NCBI GenBank assembly: GCA_002402585.1
Contig: DHGC01000080.1
Coordinates: 21,428-43,528 of the forward strand
DNA length: 22,101 nucleotides
Origin: Erysipelotrichaceae bacterium UBA4808
Lineage (GTDB): Bacteria > Bacillota_I > Bacilli_A > Erysipelotrichales > Erysipelotrichaceae
Reading direction: 5' to 3'
Notes under the pieces: model-generated
The model's database searches: none
Told to the model about the DNA's origin: nothing
What the model saw: only the letters and a program-made list of their open reading frames with translations
In this document: piece after piece, positions 14,500 through 21,261 of the stretch
How positions within the stretch are numbered: position 1 is the first letter of the stretch
Layout of the letters: each line of letters opens with the position of its first letter
Position numbers and translations under genes: made by a program

Positions 14500-16468
14500 A
14501 TTCGAACTGGTTTCACCGTATGAACCCCTAGGGGATCAACCTGTAGCCATCAAGAAGTTGGTTCAAGGTTTACGTGAAAATAAAAGAGCACAAGTTCTTT
14601 TAGGTGCGACCGGTACTGGGAAGACCTTTACAGTATCTCAAGTAATTGCGGAAGTGAATCGACCCACCTTGGTCTTCGTACACAATAAGACACTTGCTGG
14701 ACAACTTTATTCTGAGTTTAAGGAACTGTTCCCTAACAATCGTGTCGAGTACTTCGTTTCAAACTTTGATTACTACCAGCCTGAAGCTTATGTGCCAAAG
14801 TCGGATACCTATATTGAGAAGACAGCGATGATCAATGAAGAGCTGGACATGCTTAGAATGTCTTCATTAAATGCAATTTTAGAGCGTAGAGATACCATCG
14901 TCGTCGCATCGGTTGCGTGCATCTATGCGTCCAGTGATCCTTCTCTGTATCGTGATCTGTTTTTTTCCATCCATCAAAACGAAACCATCGATCGACAAGA
15001 TTTGATTCGCAAACTTGTGGATCGCCAATACAGTCGGAACGACATGGAACTCAAACGCGGTACCTTCCGTGTCAAAGGGGATTCCATTGAAATCTCACTG
15101 GGTTATACCGATCAATTCAACCTTAGAATCGAACTCTATGATGATGTTATTGAACGCATCACAGAAGTCGATCGTGTGAGTGGTAAGGTTTTGAATGCCT
15201 ATTCTGTCTACAATATCTTCCCTGCTAATGAGTATACCCGCTCTAAGGAACAAATGCGTGAGGCTTGTAATAAGATTGAACGTGAACTCCACGAACGTCT
15301 GAATGTCTTGGAAAGCGAAAACAAGCTTGTTGAGAAACAACGACTTGAACAACGCACACGCTATGATTTGGAAGCTTTACGTGAGTTGGGCATGTGTTCT
15401 GGTATCGAAAACTATTCCATGCATATTGATGGTCGTAAACCAGGTCAAAGACCGTTTAATTTATTTGATTACTTCCCAGATGATTATCTACTGGTTATTG
15501 ATGAATCCCATGTCAGTGTTCCGCAAGTCAAGGGGATGTTCAATGGGGATCGCGCTCGTAAGACGACTTTGGTTGAATATGGGTTTAGATTACCCAGCGC
15601 TTTGGAAAATCGGCCTATGCGTTTTGATGAGTTTGAGAAAATCATCAATCAAGTCATCTTTGTCTCCGCAACACCGGGAGACTATGAATTGGAACTAACC
15701 AATCATGAGGTCGTGGAACAAATCATTCGTCCTACCGGACTGATTGATCCGATCACCCATGTTCGTCCATCCAAAGGGCAGATCGATGACATCATCCATG
15801 AAATCAATCTGCGTATTGAAAAAGATGAACGTGTTCTCATCACGACCTTAACCGTTAAGATGGCGGAAGAATTAACCGCCTATCTCAAACGTTTGGATTT
15901 AAAAGTCTGTTATCTCCATCATGAAACATTGACCTTAGAGCGTATTGAAATCTTACGTGATCTACGTAAGGGTAAATACGATGTCTTGGTTGGAATCAAT
16001 CTCCTTCGTGAAGGTTTGGATTTACCTGAAGTATCCTTGGTTTGTATCTTAGATGCGGATAAAGAAGGTTTCTTACGTTCGCATCGCTCCTTGATTCAAA
16101 CCATTGGACGTGCGGCGCGTAATGCGAATGGTCAAGTCATTCTATATGCAGATCGCATGACGGATTCTATGACGAAAGCGCTTAATGAGACCAATCGTCG
16201 TCGTGAAATTCAAGTTGCCTACAACCTAGAACACGGGATCACACCAAAAACAATCAAGAAGGAAATCCATGACGTCATCCGCGGTAAAGAAACGCAGAAG
16301 ATGGCAAATGCGTACCTTACGAAACGTCAGAAGTTGGATCGCAAGTCGCAAGAAGAACTCATTATTTCCCTGGAAAAGGAAATGCACGAAGCAGCACGTG
16401 TTCTGGATTTCGAGCGTGCCGCAGAACTCAGAGATATTGTATTGGAACTGAAAAGTTCGATGAAATAA
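14492..16468 (+). CDS. uvrB: excinuclease ABC subunit B
   Basis: A 658-residue DNA-repair helicase-like protein, standard length. Walker A G-A-T-G-T-G-K-T at 38-45, Walker B with D-E-S-H-V near residue 338, helicase motifs V-S-A-T-P-G-D-Y-E and I-N-L-L-R-E-G-L-D-L-P, Q-T-I-G-R-A-A-R, and a C-terminal UVR motif (A-R-V-L-D-F-E-R-A-A-E-L-R-D) for UvrC contact. ATG 14492 is chosen because GGAG lies 7 bases upstream and MNKFELVSPYEPLGDQP is the family start. The beta-hairpin that probes damage reads S-N-F-D-Y-Y-Q-P-E (90-98), where most bacteria have S-Y-Y-D-Y-Y-Q-P-E. UvrB loads with UvrA at lesions; uvrA begins about 4.8 kb downstream. Confidence 0.97.
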   Translation: MNKFELVSPYEPLGDQPVAIKKLVQGLRENKRAQVLLGATGTGKTFTVSQVIAEVNRPTLVFVHNKTLAGQLYSEFKELFPNNRVEYFVSNFDYYQPEAYVPKSDTYIEKTAMINEELDMLRMSSLNAILERRDTIVVASVACIYASSDPSLYRDLFFSIHQNETIDRQDLIRKLVDRQYSRNDMELKRGTFRVKGDSIEISLGYTDQFNLRIELYDDVIERITEVDRVSGKVLNAYSVYNIFPANEYTRSKEQMREACNKIERELHERLNVLESENKLVEKQRLEQRTRYDLEALRELGMCSGIENYSMHIDGRKPGQRPFNLFDYFPDDYLLVIDESHVSVPQVKGMFNGDRARKTTLVEYGFRLPSALENRPMRFDEFEKIINQVIFVSATPGDYELELTNHEVVEQIIRPTGLIDPITHVRPSKGQIDDIIHEINLRIEKDERVLITTLTVKMAEELTAYLKRLDLKVCYLHHETLTLERIEILRDLRKGKYDVLVGINLLREGLDLPEVSLVCILDADKEGFLRSHRSLIQTIGRAARNANGQVILYADRMTDSMTKALNETNRRREIQVAYNLEHGITPKTIKKEIHDVIRGKETQKMANAYLTKRQKLDRKSQEELIISLEKEMHEAARVLDFERAAELRDIVLELKSSMK

Positions 16469-16478
16469 AGGAGGACAT

Positions 16479-17927
16479 ATGGTCTATAAAGAATCAAAAG
16501 GCTTCCCAGAAGGTTTCTTATGGGGATCCGCTTCCGCCGCTTATCAAGTTGAAGGTGCGTGGAATGAAGATGGTAAGGGCAGAACCAATTGGGATGAATT
16601 CGTACGCATTCCGGGTAAGACCTTCAAAGGCACCAATGGGGATGTGGCGGTCGACCATTACCATCGCTATCTCGAAGATGTCCGTTTGATGGCGGAGATG
16701 GGTTTGAAGACCTATCGCTTCTCAATCGCTTGGGCACGCATCTATCCTGAGGGTAGAGGCGAAGTCAATGAGGCGGGTTTGAAGTTCTATGAAGATTTGA
16801 TTGATGAATGTTTGAAGTACGGTATTGAACCGATGGTCACCATTTATCACTGGGACTTGCCACTCGCATTGGATACAGCGTACAAGGGTTGGGAAGATCG
16901 TCAGATCGTCGATGACTATGTCAATTATGCCGTAACTTTATTCAAACGTTTTGGATCCAAAGTCAAATACTGGATCACTATGAATGAACAAAATGTATTC
17001 ACAACTTTAGGTTGGATGATGGCTTTACATCCTCCAGGCAAAGCGTATGATATGAAGACTTTCTTCCAAGTCAATCATCATGCGAACATCGCACATGCGA
17101 AGACGGTTATTGAATTTAAGAAACTCTTCCCTGAAGGCAACATTGGCGCAAGCTTCGCCTATGGTCCAAGTTATGCGAAAGACTGTGCACCGGACAATGT
17201 GATGGCACATTTGGATTATGATGATTTCCGTAATTATTGGTGGATGGATGTGTATGGTTTTGGACGTTATCCAAAATCCACATGGAACTACTTGGTATCC
17301 CAAGGCTTAGAACCTAAATTGGAAGCTGAAGATAAGCAATTGATGTTGGAAGCTGCGAAATTAGTGGACTTCATGGGTGTCAATTACTATCAAACAACGG
17401 TTGTGGAAAACAATCCAATTGATGGCGTTGGCATTAGTACTGAAATGAATACCAGTGGTCAAAAAGGTACTGCTAAATCACAAGGTATACCTGGTTTATT
17501 CAAAGATACAAAGAATCCATTCTTAGCCACAACGGACTGGGATTGGACAATCGATCCAATGGGTCTACGTGTGTGTTGCCGTACGATCACAAGCCGTTAT
17601 GATCTACCGATTGTTATTTCTGAAAATGGTTTGGGTGCGTTTGATAAAGTTGAAGCGGATGGCTCCATCCATGACCCTTATCGTATCGCATATCTTAAAG
17701 CACATATTGAAGAGTTGAAGAAAGCTGTGGATGATGGTTCAGAAGTTTGGGCATATTGCACATGGTCTTATACCGATCTCTTAAGCTGGTTGAATGGATA
17801 TCAGAAACGCTATGGATTCGTTTACGTCGATCAAGATGAAACGATGGAAGGTTCATTGAACCGTACACCAAAAGATAGCTATTATTGGTATAAGAAAGTC
17901 ATTGAAACAAACGGAGAAGTACTCTAA
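16479..17927 (+). CDS. GH1 6-phospho-beta-glycosidase
   Basis: A 482-residue TIM-barrel GH1 enzyme. N-terminal F-P-E-G-F-L-W-G-S-A-S-A-A-Y-Q-V-E-G, acid/base Glu170 (T-M-N-E), nucleophile Glu382 (I-S-E-N-G). Near the C-terminus, Ser436, Lys443 and Tyr445 in S-W-L-N-G-Y-Q-K-R-Y have exactly the spacing of the phosphate-binding Ser/Lys/Tyr of Lactococcus 6-phospho-beta-galactosidase; non-phospho GH1 enzymes have Glu at the Ser position. It should therefore hydrolyse 6-phospho-beta-glucosides or -galactosides delivered by a PTS, but no PTS gene is in this window. The start follows AAAGGAGG (16467-16474), which overlaps the uvrB stop, so it is probably co-transcribed with uvrB. Glucoside versus galactoside is not resolved. 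Confidence 0.88.
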   Translation: MVYKESKGFPEGFLWGSASAAYQVEGAWNEDGKGRTNWDEFVRIPGKTFKGTNGDVAVDHYHRYLEDVRLMAEMGLKTYRFSIAWARIYPEGRGEVNEAGLKFYEDLIDECLKYGIEPMVTIYHWDLPLALDTAYKGWEDRQIVDDYVNYAVTLFKRFGSKVKYWITMNEQNVFTTLGWMMALHPPGKAYDMKTFFQVNHHANIAHAKTVIEFKKLFPEGNIGASFAYGPSYAKDCAPDNVMAHLDYDDFRNYWWMDVYGFGRYPKSTWNYLVSQGLEPKLEAEDKQLMLEAAKLVDFMGVNYYQTTVVENNPIDGVGISTEMNTSGQKGTAKSQGIPGLFKDTKNPFLATTDWDWTIDPMGLRVCCRTITSRYDLPIVISENGLGAFDKVEADGSIHDPYRIAYLKAHIEELKKAVDDGSEVWAYCTWSYTDLLSWLNGYQKRYGFVYVDQDETMEGSLNRTPKDSYYWYKKVIETNGEVL

Positions 17928-18017
17928 AGATTATAAAGATACTATATTGTTTTATAGGTTTACAAAATCTAAATGAACAGTGAGTTGTAAAAGAACGTAT
18001 AAATTTCGGGGATTGTG

Positions 18018-18041
18018 GAAATTATTAATTGAAATAATTTC
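18018..18041. repeat. perfect 9-bp inverted repeat just before the regulator gene
   Basis: GAAATTATT (18018-18026) and AATAATTTC (18033-18041) are perfect arms around a 6-base loop. The repeat ends 4 bases before the GGAGG ribosome site (18046-18050) of the regulator at 18055. It could be an autoregulatory operator or an RNA hairpin influencing translation. The rest of the 17928-18054 gap is AT-rich with a possible TATAAA -10 (17998-18003) and no convincing terminator. Confidence 0.6.
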
Positions 18042-18054
18042 TCGTGGAGGGGAC

Positions 18055-19296
18055 ATGGGGGATAATCATCGAATACGACAGGGAATACTTATTGGGAAAT
18101 ATAGAAGCTATTACCAAAGCTTAGGTTATGAAGGATTTGACCAAAATTCGTTTATTAGATATAAAAAAATGAATCTTTGCTCACAATCAACATTGTCTAG
18201 ATTAGAGAATGGTTTAACTGTTTCTAGTGAAGAAATACTTTTAAATTTGATAGAAAAAATTGGTCTAAAATACTGTGATGATAGTCGTGTTTTTTATAGT
18301 GTAAACAGGCTTGCAACTCGATATTTAAAAATGATGACAACAAGTAGTTATGATGATCTAGTGAAATTCCGAGATAAAATTGAGTATTTATCGAAGGTTT
18401 ATGAGAGTACTTTCTATTTAGGACAGATCATTGATGTCATTCGAGTGGCGTTGGACTATTTACTTAATAGTAAATTGCCAGAAATCTTTTGGCTTGAAAA
18501 AAATATTCACTTTAGTAAATCGTTTTCTGCAGAATTGAAGACTATATTGCTTGATCTTGCAATTTGGTATCAGGAGATAAGTCCAAGAAGTTCACCTCAT
18601 ATTGAGTCTTATATTTCAAGTGGTATTCACAAAGAATCTTTAACTACTCAATCTTTGTTAATAGAGCTAAATTTACAAATAAGAGAAGGTGATTTTTATA
18701 GAGCAATAAGACTTTTAGACAAGCTTTTGAAAGTTAATTTGAATGAAATATCAAAATTCAGATTACATCGCCTGGAATTAATGCTAAAGGTAAACTTGAC
18801 AAAGTTTGAGAAAAGCTCTGATGAAGTTCAGGTGTGTGACTTCTCTGGTAATATGGTGTTTATTCCAAAGCAAGAGATGGCAAAATATTATAATTTTCTC
18901 GGGATATCTGAAGTCTATTGTGATCACTATCATTCAGCTAAGAATTACTTCTTACTTGCTCAAGAGTGCTTTGAACAAATCTGTGTAATACAGTTACCGT
19001 TTTTATATGAAGTTTCTTTACATGTTAAAGAATTCAGTATAGTGAATCAGTTGGATAAAATTAGATATTTTGTCAAAGACTATGGTGCTTATCACAATCA
19101 TGTTTTCAGATATTTTGAGTTGTTAACTACTCAAGAAGACAGTAGCTCTTCACTTGCATATTTAGCAAAACATCTTAAGTCTGAAGTTCTTAAAACGAAT
19201 AAAAAAATTATACCGCAGTCAATATTTGTGAGATCAGCAATTGACTCTGTTTCTCGAAATGGAAAGTACAAATTCATTTTTGATCTTCTTTATTAA
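18055..19296 (+). CDS. XRE-type regulator with long helical (TPR-like) C-terminus, RRNPP-like
   Basis: A 413-residue protein. ATG 18055 is chosen because it follows GGAGG with a 4-base gap; a longer reading from 17980 adds residues with no ribosome site. Residues about 9-72 look like a divergent XRE helix-turn-helix with an enlarged first loop; the recognition helix is S-Q-S-T-L-S-R-L-E-N-G (43-53). The rest (about 95-410) is predicted almost wholly helical with repeated pairs of amphipathic helices, the layout of peptide-binding RRNPP regulators (Rgg, PlcR, PrgX, AimR). I do not recognise a named family. A gene for a 33-residue secreted peptide lies 140 bases downstream on the same strand, as expected for a cognate pheromone. 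Base use is clearly more AT-rich than the neighbouring uvrB and GH1 genes, suggesting acquisition. DNA-binding is well supported; peptide sensing is inferred. Confidence 0.72.
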   Translation: MGDNHRIRQGILIGKYRSYYQSLGYEGFDQNSFIRYKKMNLCSQSTLSRLENGLTVSSEEILLNLIEKIGLKYCDDSRVFYSVNRLATRYLKMMTTSSYDDLVKFRDKIEYLSKVYESTFYLGQIIDVIRVALDYLLNSKLPEIFWLEKNIHFSKSFSAELKTILLDLAIWYQEISPRSSPHIESYISSGIHKESLTTQSLLIELNLQIREGDFYRAIRLLDKLLKVNLNEISKFRLHRLELMLKVNLTKFEKSSDEVQVCDFSGNMVFIPKQEMAKYYNFLGISEVYCDHYHSAKNYFLLAQECFEQICVIQLPFLYEVSLHVKEFSIVNQLDKIRYFVKDYGAYHNHVFRYFELLTTQEDSSSSLAYLAKHLKSEVLKTNKKIIPQSIFVRSAIDSVSRNGKYKFIFDLLY

Positions 19297-19404
19297 TCCA
19301 CCACTTAAAGTGCTTACGTACTTAAGAATAAAAAGATTGATTTTAAAGATTATTCTAATATTATGAATTAATATCCATTTCTTACTGTTTTGTTTCCTAA
19401 GACG

Positions 19405-19410
19405 TACAAT
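19405..19410 (+). promoter_or_regulatory. possible -10 box of the peptide gene
   Basis: TACAAT lies 26 bases before the peptide ATG and would place the mRNA 5' end near 19417, at the edge of the 12-bp inverted repeat. No convincing -35 is visible, as expected if an activator is needed. A short TACA-N5-TGTA inverted repeat (19405-19417) overlaps it. The remaining part of 19297-19436 contains an imperfect stem (19304-19326) without a T-run. Confidence 0.35.
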
Positions 19411-19417
19411 ATATGTA

Positions 19418-19429
19418 TCGAGGGGATTT
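19418..19429 (+). repeat. left arm of a 12-bp inverted repeat, containing the peptide gene's ribosome-binding region
   Basis: TCGAGGGGATTT is the exact reverse complement of 20102-20113. The GAGGGG core is the only Shine-Dalgarno-like sequence before the peptide ATG (19437). The two arms enclose the peptide gene and the secreted-protein gene. Confidence 0.7.
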
Positions 19430-19436
19430 GAGCAAT

Positions 19437-19538
19437 ATGAAAAAGGTAATTATAATTTCAATTTTAATTTTTAGTAACTTGATAGTTCTCAATGTTGATA
19501 ACTATAAGCAAGCAACATGCATTCTGTGGGAATGCTAG
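19437..19538 (+). CDS. 33-residue secreted peptide, candidate pheromone precursor
   Basis: A short reading frame from ATG 19437 to TAG 19536-19538. The product starts MKKVIIISILIFSNLIVLNV, a positively charged start and hydrophobic stretch like a signal peptide, and ends DNYKQATCILWEC. The hydrophilic C-terminal 12-13 residues would be the exported part. It carries two cysteines (28 and 33) four residues apart and one Trp, which could allow a small disulfide ring. Size and position (140 bases after an RRNPP-like regulator, same strand) match pheromone precursors such as PapR or Rgg-associated peptides. The ribosome site is GAGGGG at 19420-19425 with a rather long gap of 11 bases. Its stop overlaps the AGGAG of the next gene, so the two are translationally linked. 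The alternative is a truncated remnant of a larger secreted protein. Unrecognised by sequence. Confidence 0.55.
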   Translation: MKKVIIISILIFSNLIVLNVDNYKQATCILWEC

Positions 19539-19546
19539 GAGAAAAA

Positions 19547-20095
19547 ATGAAATTTATTTCTAAGACTATAATTTCTATGATGCTGATAATGTAATCAATA
19601 ATAGGCGTCAATGCTTCACTTGTTGAAGAACATATTAAAGATTCTAAACCAGATTTCGAAATAGAAAACTCCGGAATTGTTCCATTAGAAGTCCCTGAAT
19701 ACTATAAATATGATTATGTTACAATACAAACTGTGAGGAAAGATTTTACAAAGCCAGTAGATGGTCAACCAGTTGGTGGGCAAAGGTTTGCAACTGGTGG
19801 TGGACTTTATTTTGCTAGCAATGGTGGTTCAAGCTATACATTTTCTGTAGGATTTGCAGTTGGAGGTACTTACGCAATAAATGTTTCATTTGGTTATACA
19901 ACACCTCAAGGAGTAGGTACTCTAGCGATGGCACCAAACACAACTGACTTTTTTAAACTTTACGTCAAAAAGGAGTTTGATGTAACGCAAAAAGCGGTGT
20001 ATGGATATCCAACTAATGGTGGGCCAAGAGTCTTTCTTTACTATATTTATGTAGAATTGTTCATTCGATCCACACATGAAATGATTAAAGTGTAG
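19547..20095 (+). pseudogene. secreted glycine-rich protein with a stop codon inside its signal peptide
   Basis: From ATG 19547, 5 bases after AGGAG (19537-19541), the frame reads MKFISKTIISMMLIM, hits TAA at 19592-19594 (codon 16), and continues without another stop to 20095: S-I-I-G-V-N-A, then S-L-V-E-E-H and about 155 more residues. Ignoring the stop, residues 1-23 form a complete signal peptide with a cleavage site after V-N-A, so a single codon interrupts an otherwise intact 182-residue exported protein. The mature part is rich in Gly, Ser and aromatic residues, alternating as in a beta-sheet protein (G-G-G-L-Y-F-A-S-N-G-G), with no cysteines. I do not recognise a named family. Either a recent nonsense mutation inactivated it or expression needs read-through. 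A re-start at GTG 19733 would lack the signal peptide. Confidence 0.6.
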
Positions 20096-20101
20096 ATACG
20101 A

Positions 20102-20113
20102 AAATCCCCTCGA
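20102..20113 (+). repeat. right arm of the 12-bp inverted repeat
   Basis: AAATCCCCTCGA is the exact reverse complement of 19418-19429 and lies 6 bases after the secreted-protein stop. In a transcript it could pair with the ribosome-binding region of the peptide gene. A small 5-bp hairpin (GAGTT/AACTC, 20130-20144) follows. Confidence 0.7.
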
Positions 20114-20191
20114 AACTGAATTATTAGCAGAGTTCAATTAACTCGATAAGTGTTTTAATTTGACAAAGATTGCCAATAATCGGAGTGAAAA

Positions 20192-20584
20192 ATGAAAAAA
20201 TACAGTAGATTACTCATATATTTTATACTTGTTTTATCGATTTTTTTAAATATTTTACAGTTCTATGTAAATCTATATCCAGAACTGAAAAGCAAACATC
20301 TACTTGGTACATATATTGCCAACATCACTGATTCTTCTAAAACGGGAGTTATTCAATATATGATTTCTTTCTCAAATGACGGTAAGTTCATTCTATATGG
20401 GAATAGTGTCTTGAAACTTGATGGAGAATTTATTAAGGTTGATCAAGATGTATATAGACTTACAGCAAACGGATATAATGAATACATTAAAAACGAGGAA
20501 GATCACTTCTATCTAGTAATCGAAGATGAAGAGACTATGATAAAATTTGTAAGGACTAGCCTATCCCCATCATATTTTGAGTAA
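20192..20584 (+). CDS. small membrane-anchored extracellular protein of unknown function
   Basis: A 130-residue protein starting at ATG 20192, 6 bases after GGAG (20182-20185). Residues 1-6 are basic and about 7-30 form one hydrophobic helix without a lipobox or clear cleavage site, so the protein is probably anchored with its C-terminal domain outside. The remaining 100 residues (G-T-Y-I-A-N, I-S-F-S-N-D-G-K-F-I-L-Y, V-Y-R-L-T, F-Y-L-V-I) alternate in the style of a small beta-barrel of strand-turn-strand units. I do not recognise a named family. It lies on the same strand as, and 96 bases after, the interrupted secreted protein. Base use is AT-rich like the rest of the segment. It might be a partner or immunity protein for the secreted product, but nothing in the sequence proves that. 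Confidence 0.7.
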   Translation: MKKYSRLLIYFILVLSIFLNILQFYVNLYPELKSKHLLGTYIANITDSSKTGVIQYMISFSNDGKFILYGNSVLKLDGEFIKVDQDVYRLTANGYNEYIKNEEDHFYLVIEDEETMIKFVRTSLSPSYFE

Positions 20585-20653
20585 ACTGACTTTGGAATTA
20601 ATAACGCACTTAAACTTAGATTTGTAACTCTCTGAAAGTCGTCGTGCTAGATT

Positions 20654-20676
20654 AAACTCTACATAAGAGTTTCTTT
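20654..20676 (+). terminator. probable rho-independent terminator
   Basis: AAACTCT (20654-20660) and AGAGTTT (20666-20672) form a perfect 7-bp stem with a 5-base loop, then CTTT. It would close the accessory segment. I see no gene in the rest of the 20585-20752 gap. Confidence 0.6.
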
Positions 20677-20752
20677 CCACAAGTTAATAAATTTTTCTGA
20701 GCTGCAACACTTTATCCATTTATGGTTCAATTTATTTAATGGCTATACTTTT

Positions 20753-21175
20753 TCAATTATCAATTAGAGTTGTATCTTTTTGTTCTAAGAATATCTTACG
20801 TGTCACAAAGTTGAACACCATGACGATACCAGCGGTTAATACCTTGGCAATCAAGTCATTGATGCCCATGAAATCAACCATAATGAACAAGCATAATAGA
20901 TTCAATCCCAAGCCCATGACGCTCAAGGTCGCAAAGATCGCGAACTCATGGTGTTTCTTTAAGTTGTCCTTCGACTTGAAGACGAACTTCATACTCATCA
21001 TGTAATTAAAGATCAGAGATATCGTAAAACTAAAGAAACCTGCGGTGATGTAATAAACCCCAAACAGTTTCGTTAAGACATAATAAATAATGAAATCAAG
21101 GACGAAGGATAAGCCTCCGACAATGACGAATTTAAAGATTTGTTCAAATAGTTTTTTCATACGTTCAACACTCAC
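20753..21175 (-). CDS. GtrA-like membrane protein
   Basis: A 140-residue protein with four membrane helices. The first helix, K-F-V-I-V-G-G-L-S-F-V-L-D, is the typical GtrA opening, with F-N-Y-M-M-S-M-K-F-V-F between helices 2 and 3 and F-N-F-V-T-R-K-I-F near the end. GtrA-type proteins are thought to help move lipid-linked sugars across the membrane, usually beside a glycosyltransferase, which is absent here. The start is taken as GTG 21175-21173: a strong promoter puts the -10 end exactly six bases upstream, so an ATG at 21178 would lie before the predicted mRNA start. An internal ATG at 21160 (MKKLFEQ) is the alternative. No ribosome-binding site precedes any of the three. Confidence 0.85.
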   Translation of the reverse strand: MSVERMKKLFEQIFKFVIVGGLSFVLDFIIYYVLTKLFGVYYITAGFFSFTISLIFNYMMSMKFVFKSKDNLKKHHEFAIFATLSVMGLGLNLLCLFIMVDFMGINDLIAKVLTAGIVMVFNFVTRKIFLEQKDTTLIDN

Positions 21176-21181
21176 CATTGC

Positions 21182-21210
21182 ATTATGCCAAAAAAATGGA
21201 CACCCGTCAA
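21182..21210 (-). promoter_or_regulatory. strong promoter of the gtrA-like gene
   Basis: On the minus strand TTGACG (complement of 21205-21210), 17-base spacer, CATAAT (complement of 21182-21187). The -10 ends six bases before the GTG at 21175, predicting a leaderless transcript. Confidence 0.75.
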
Positions 21211-21249
21211 TTTGGAGTGTGTTTAAGCTTCGAAAAGCTTTGTCTGGTG

Positions 21250-21255
21250 TATAAT
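21250..21255 (+). promoter_or_regulatory. uvrA -10 box, predicted leaderless start
   Basis: A perfect TATAAT ends six bases before the uvrA ATG (21262), and no ribosome-binding site lies between. A -35 at standard spacing is weak. AAGCTT occurs twice (21225-21230, 21235-21240) in the upstream region; its meaning is unknown. Confidence 0.65.
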
Positions 21256-21261
21256 AAGCGT

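Noticed and set aside
17980..18054. Longer N-terminus for the XRE regulator
   Set aside because: The extra residues read through the inverted repeat and ribosome site before ATG 18055 and have no ribosome site of their own.
19592..19594. Stop-codon reassignment to explain the TAA in the secreted-protein gene
   Set aside because: TAA ends several intact genes in this window, including uvrB, ctpA and pgmB, so the standard code applies.
20160..20180. TTGACA followed by AATAAT before the small membrane protein gene
   Set aside because: The spacer is only 9 bases, too short for a promoter; no -10 lies at the correct distance.
21225..21240. AAGCTT repeated twice upstream of uvrA as a LexA (SOS) box
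   Set aside because: It does not match the Gram-positive CGAAC-N4-GTTCG type box, and no such box was found before uvrB either.
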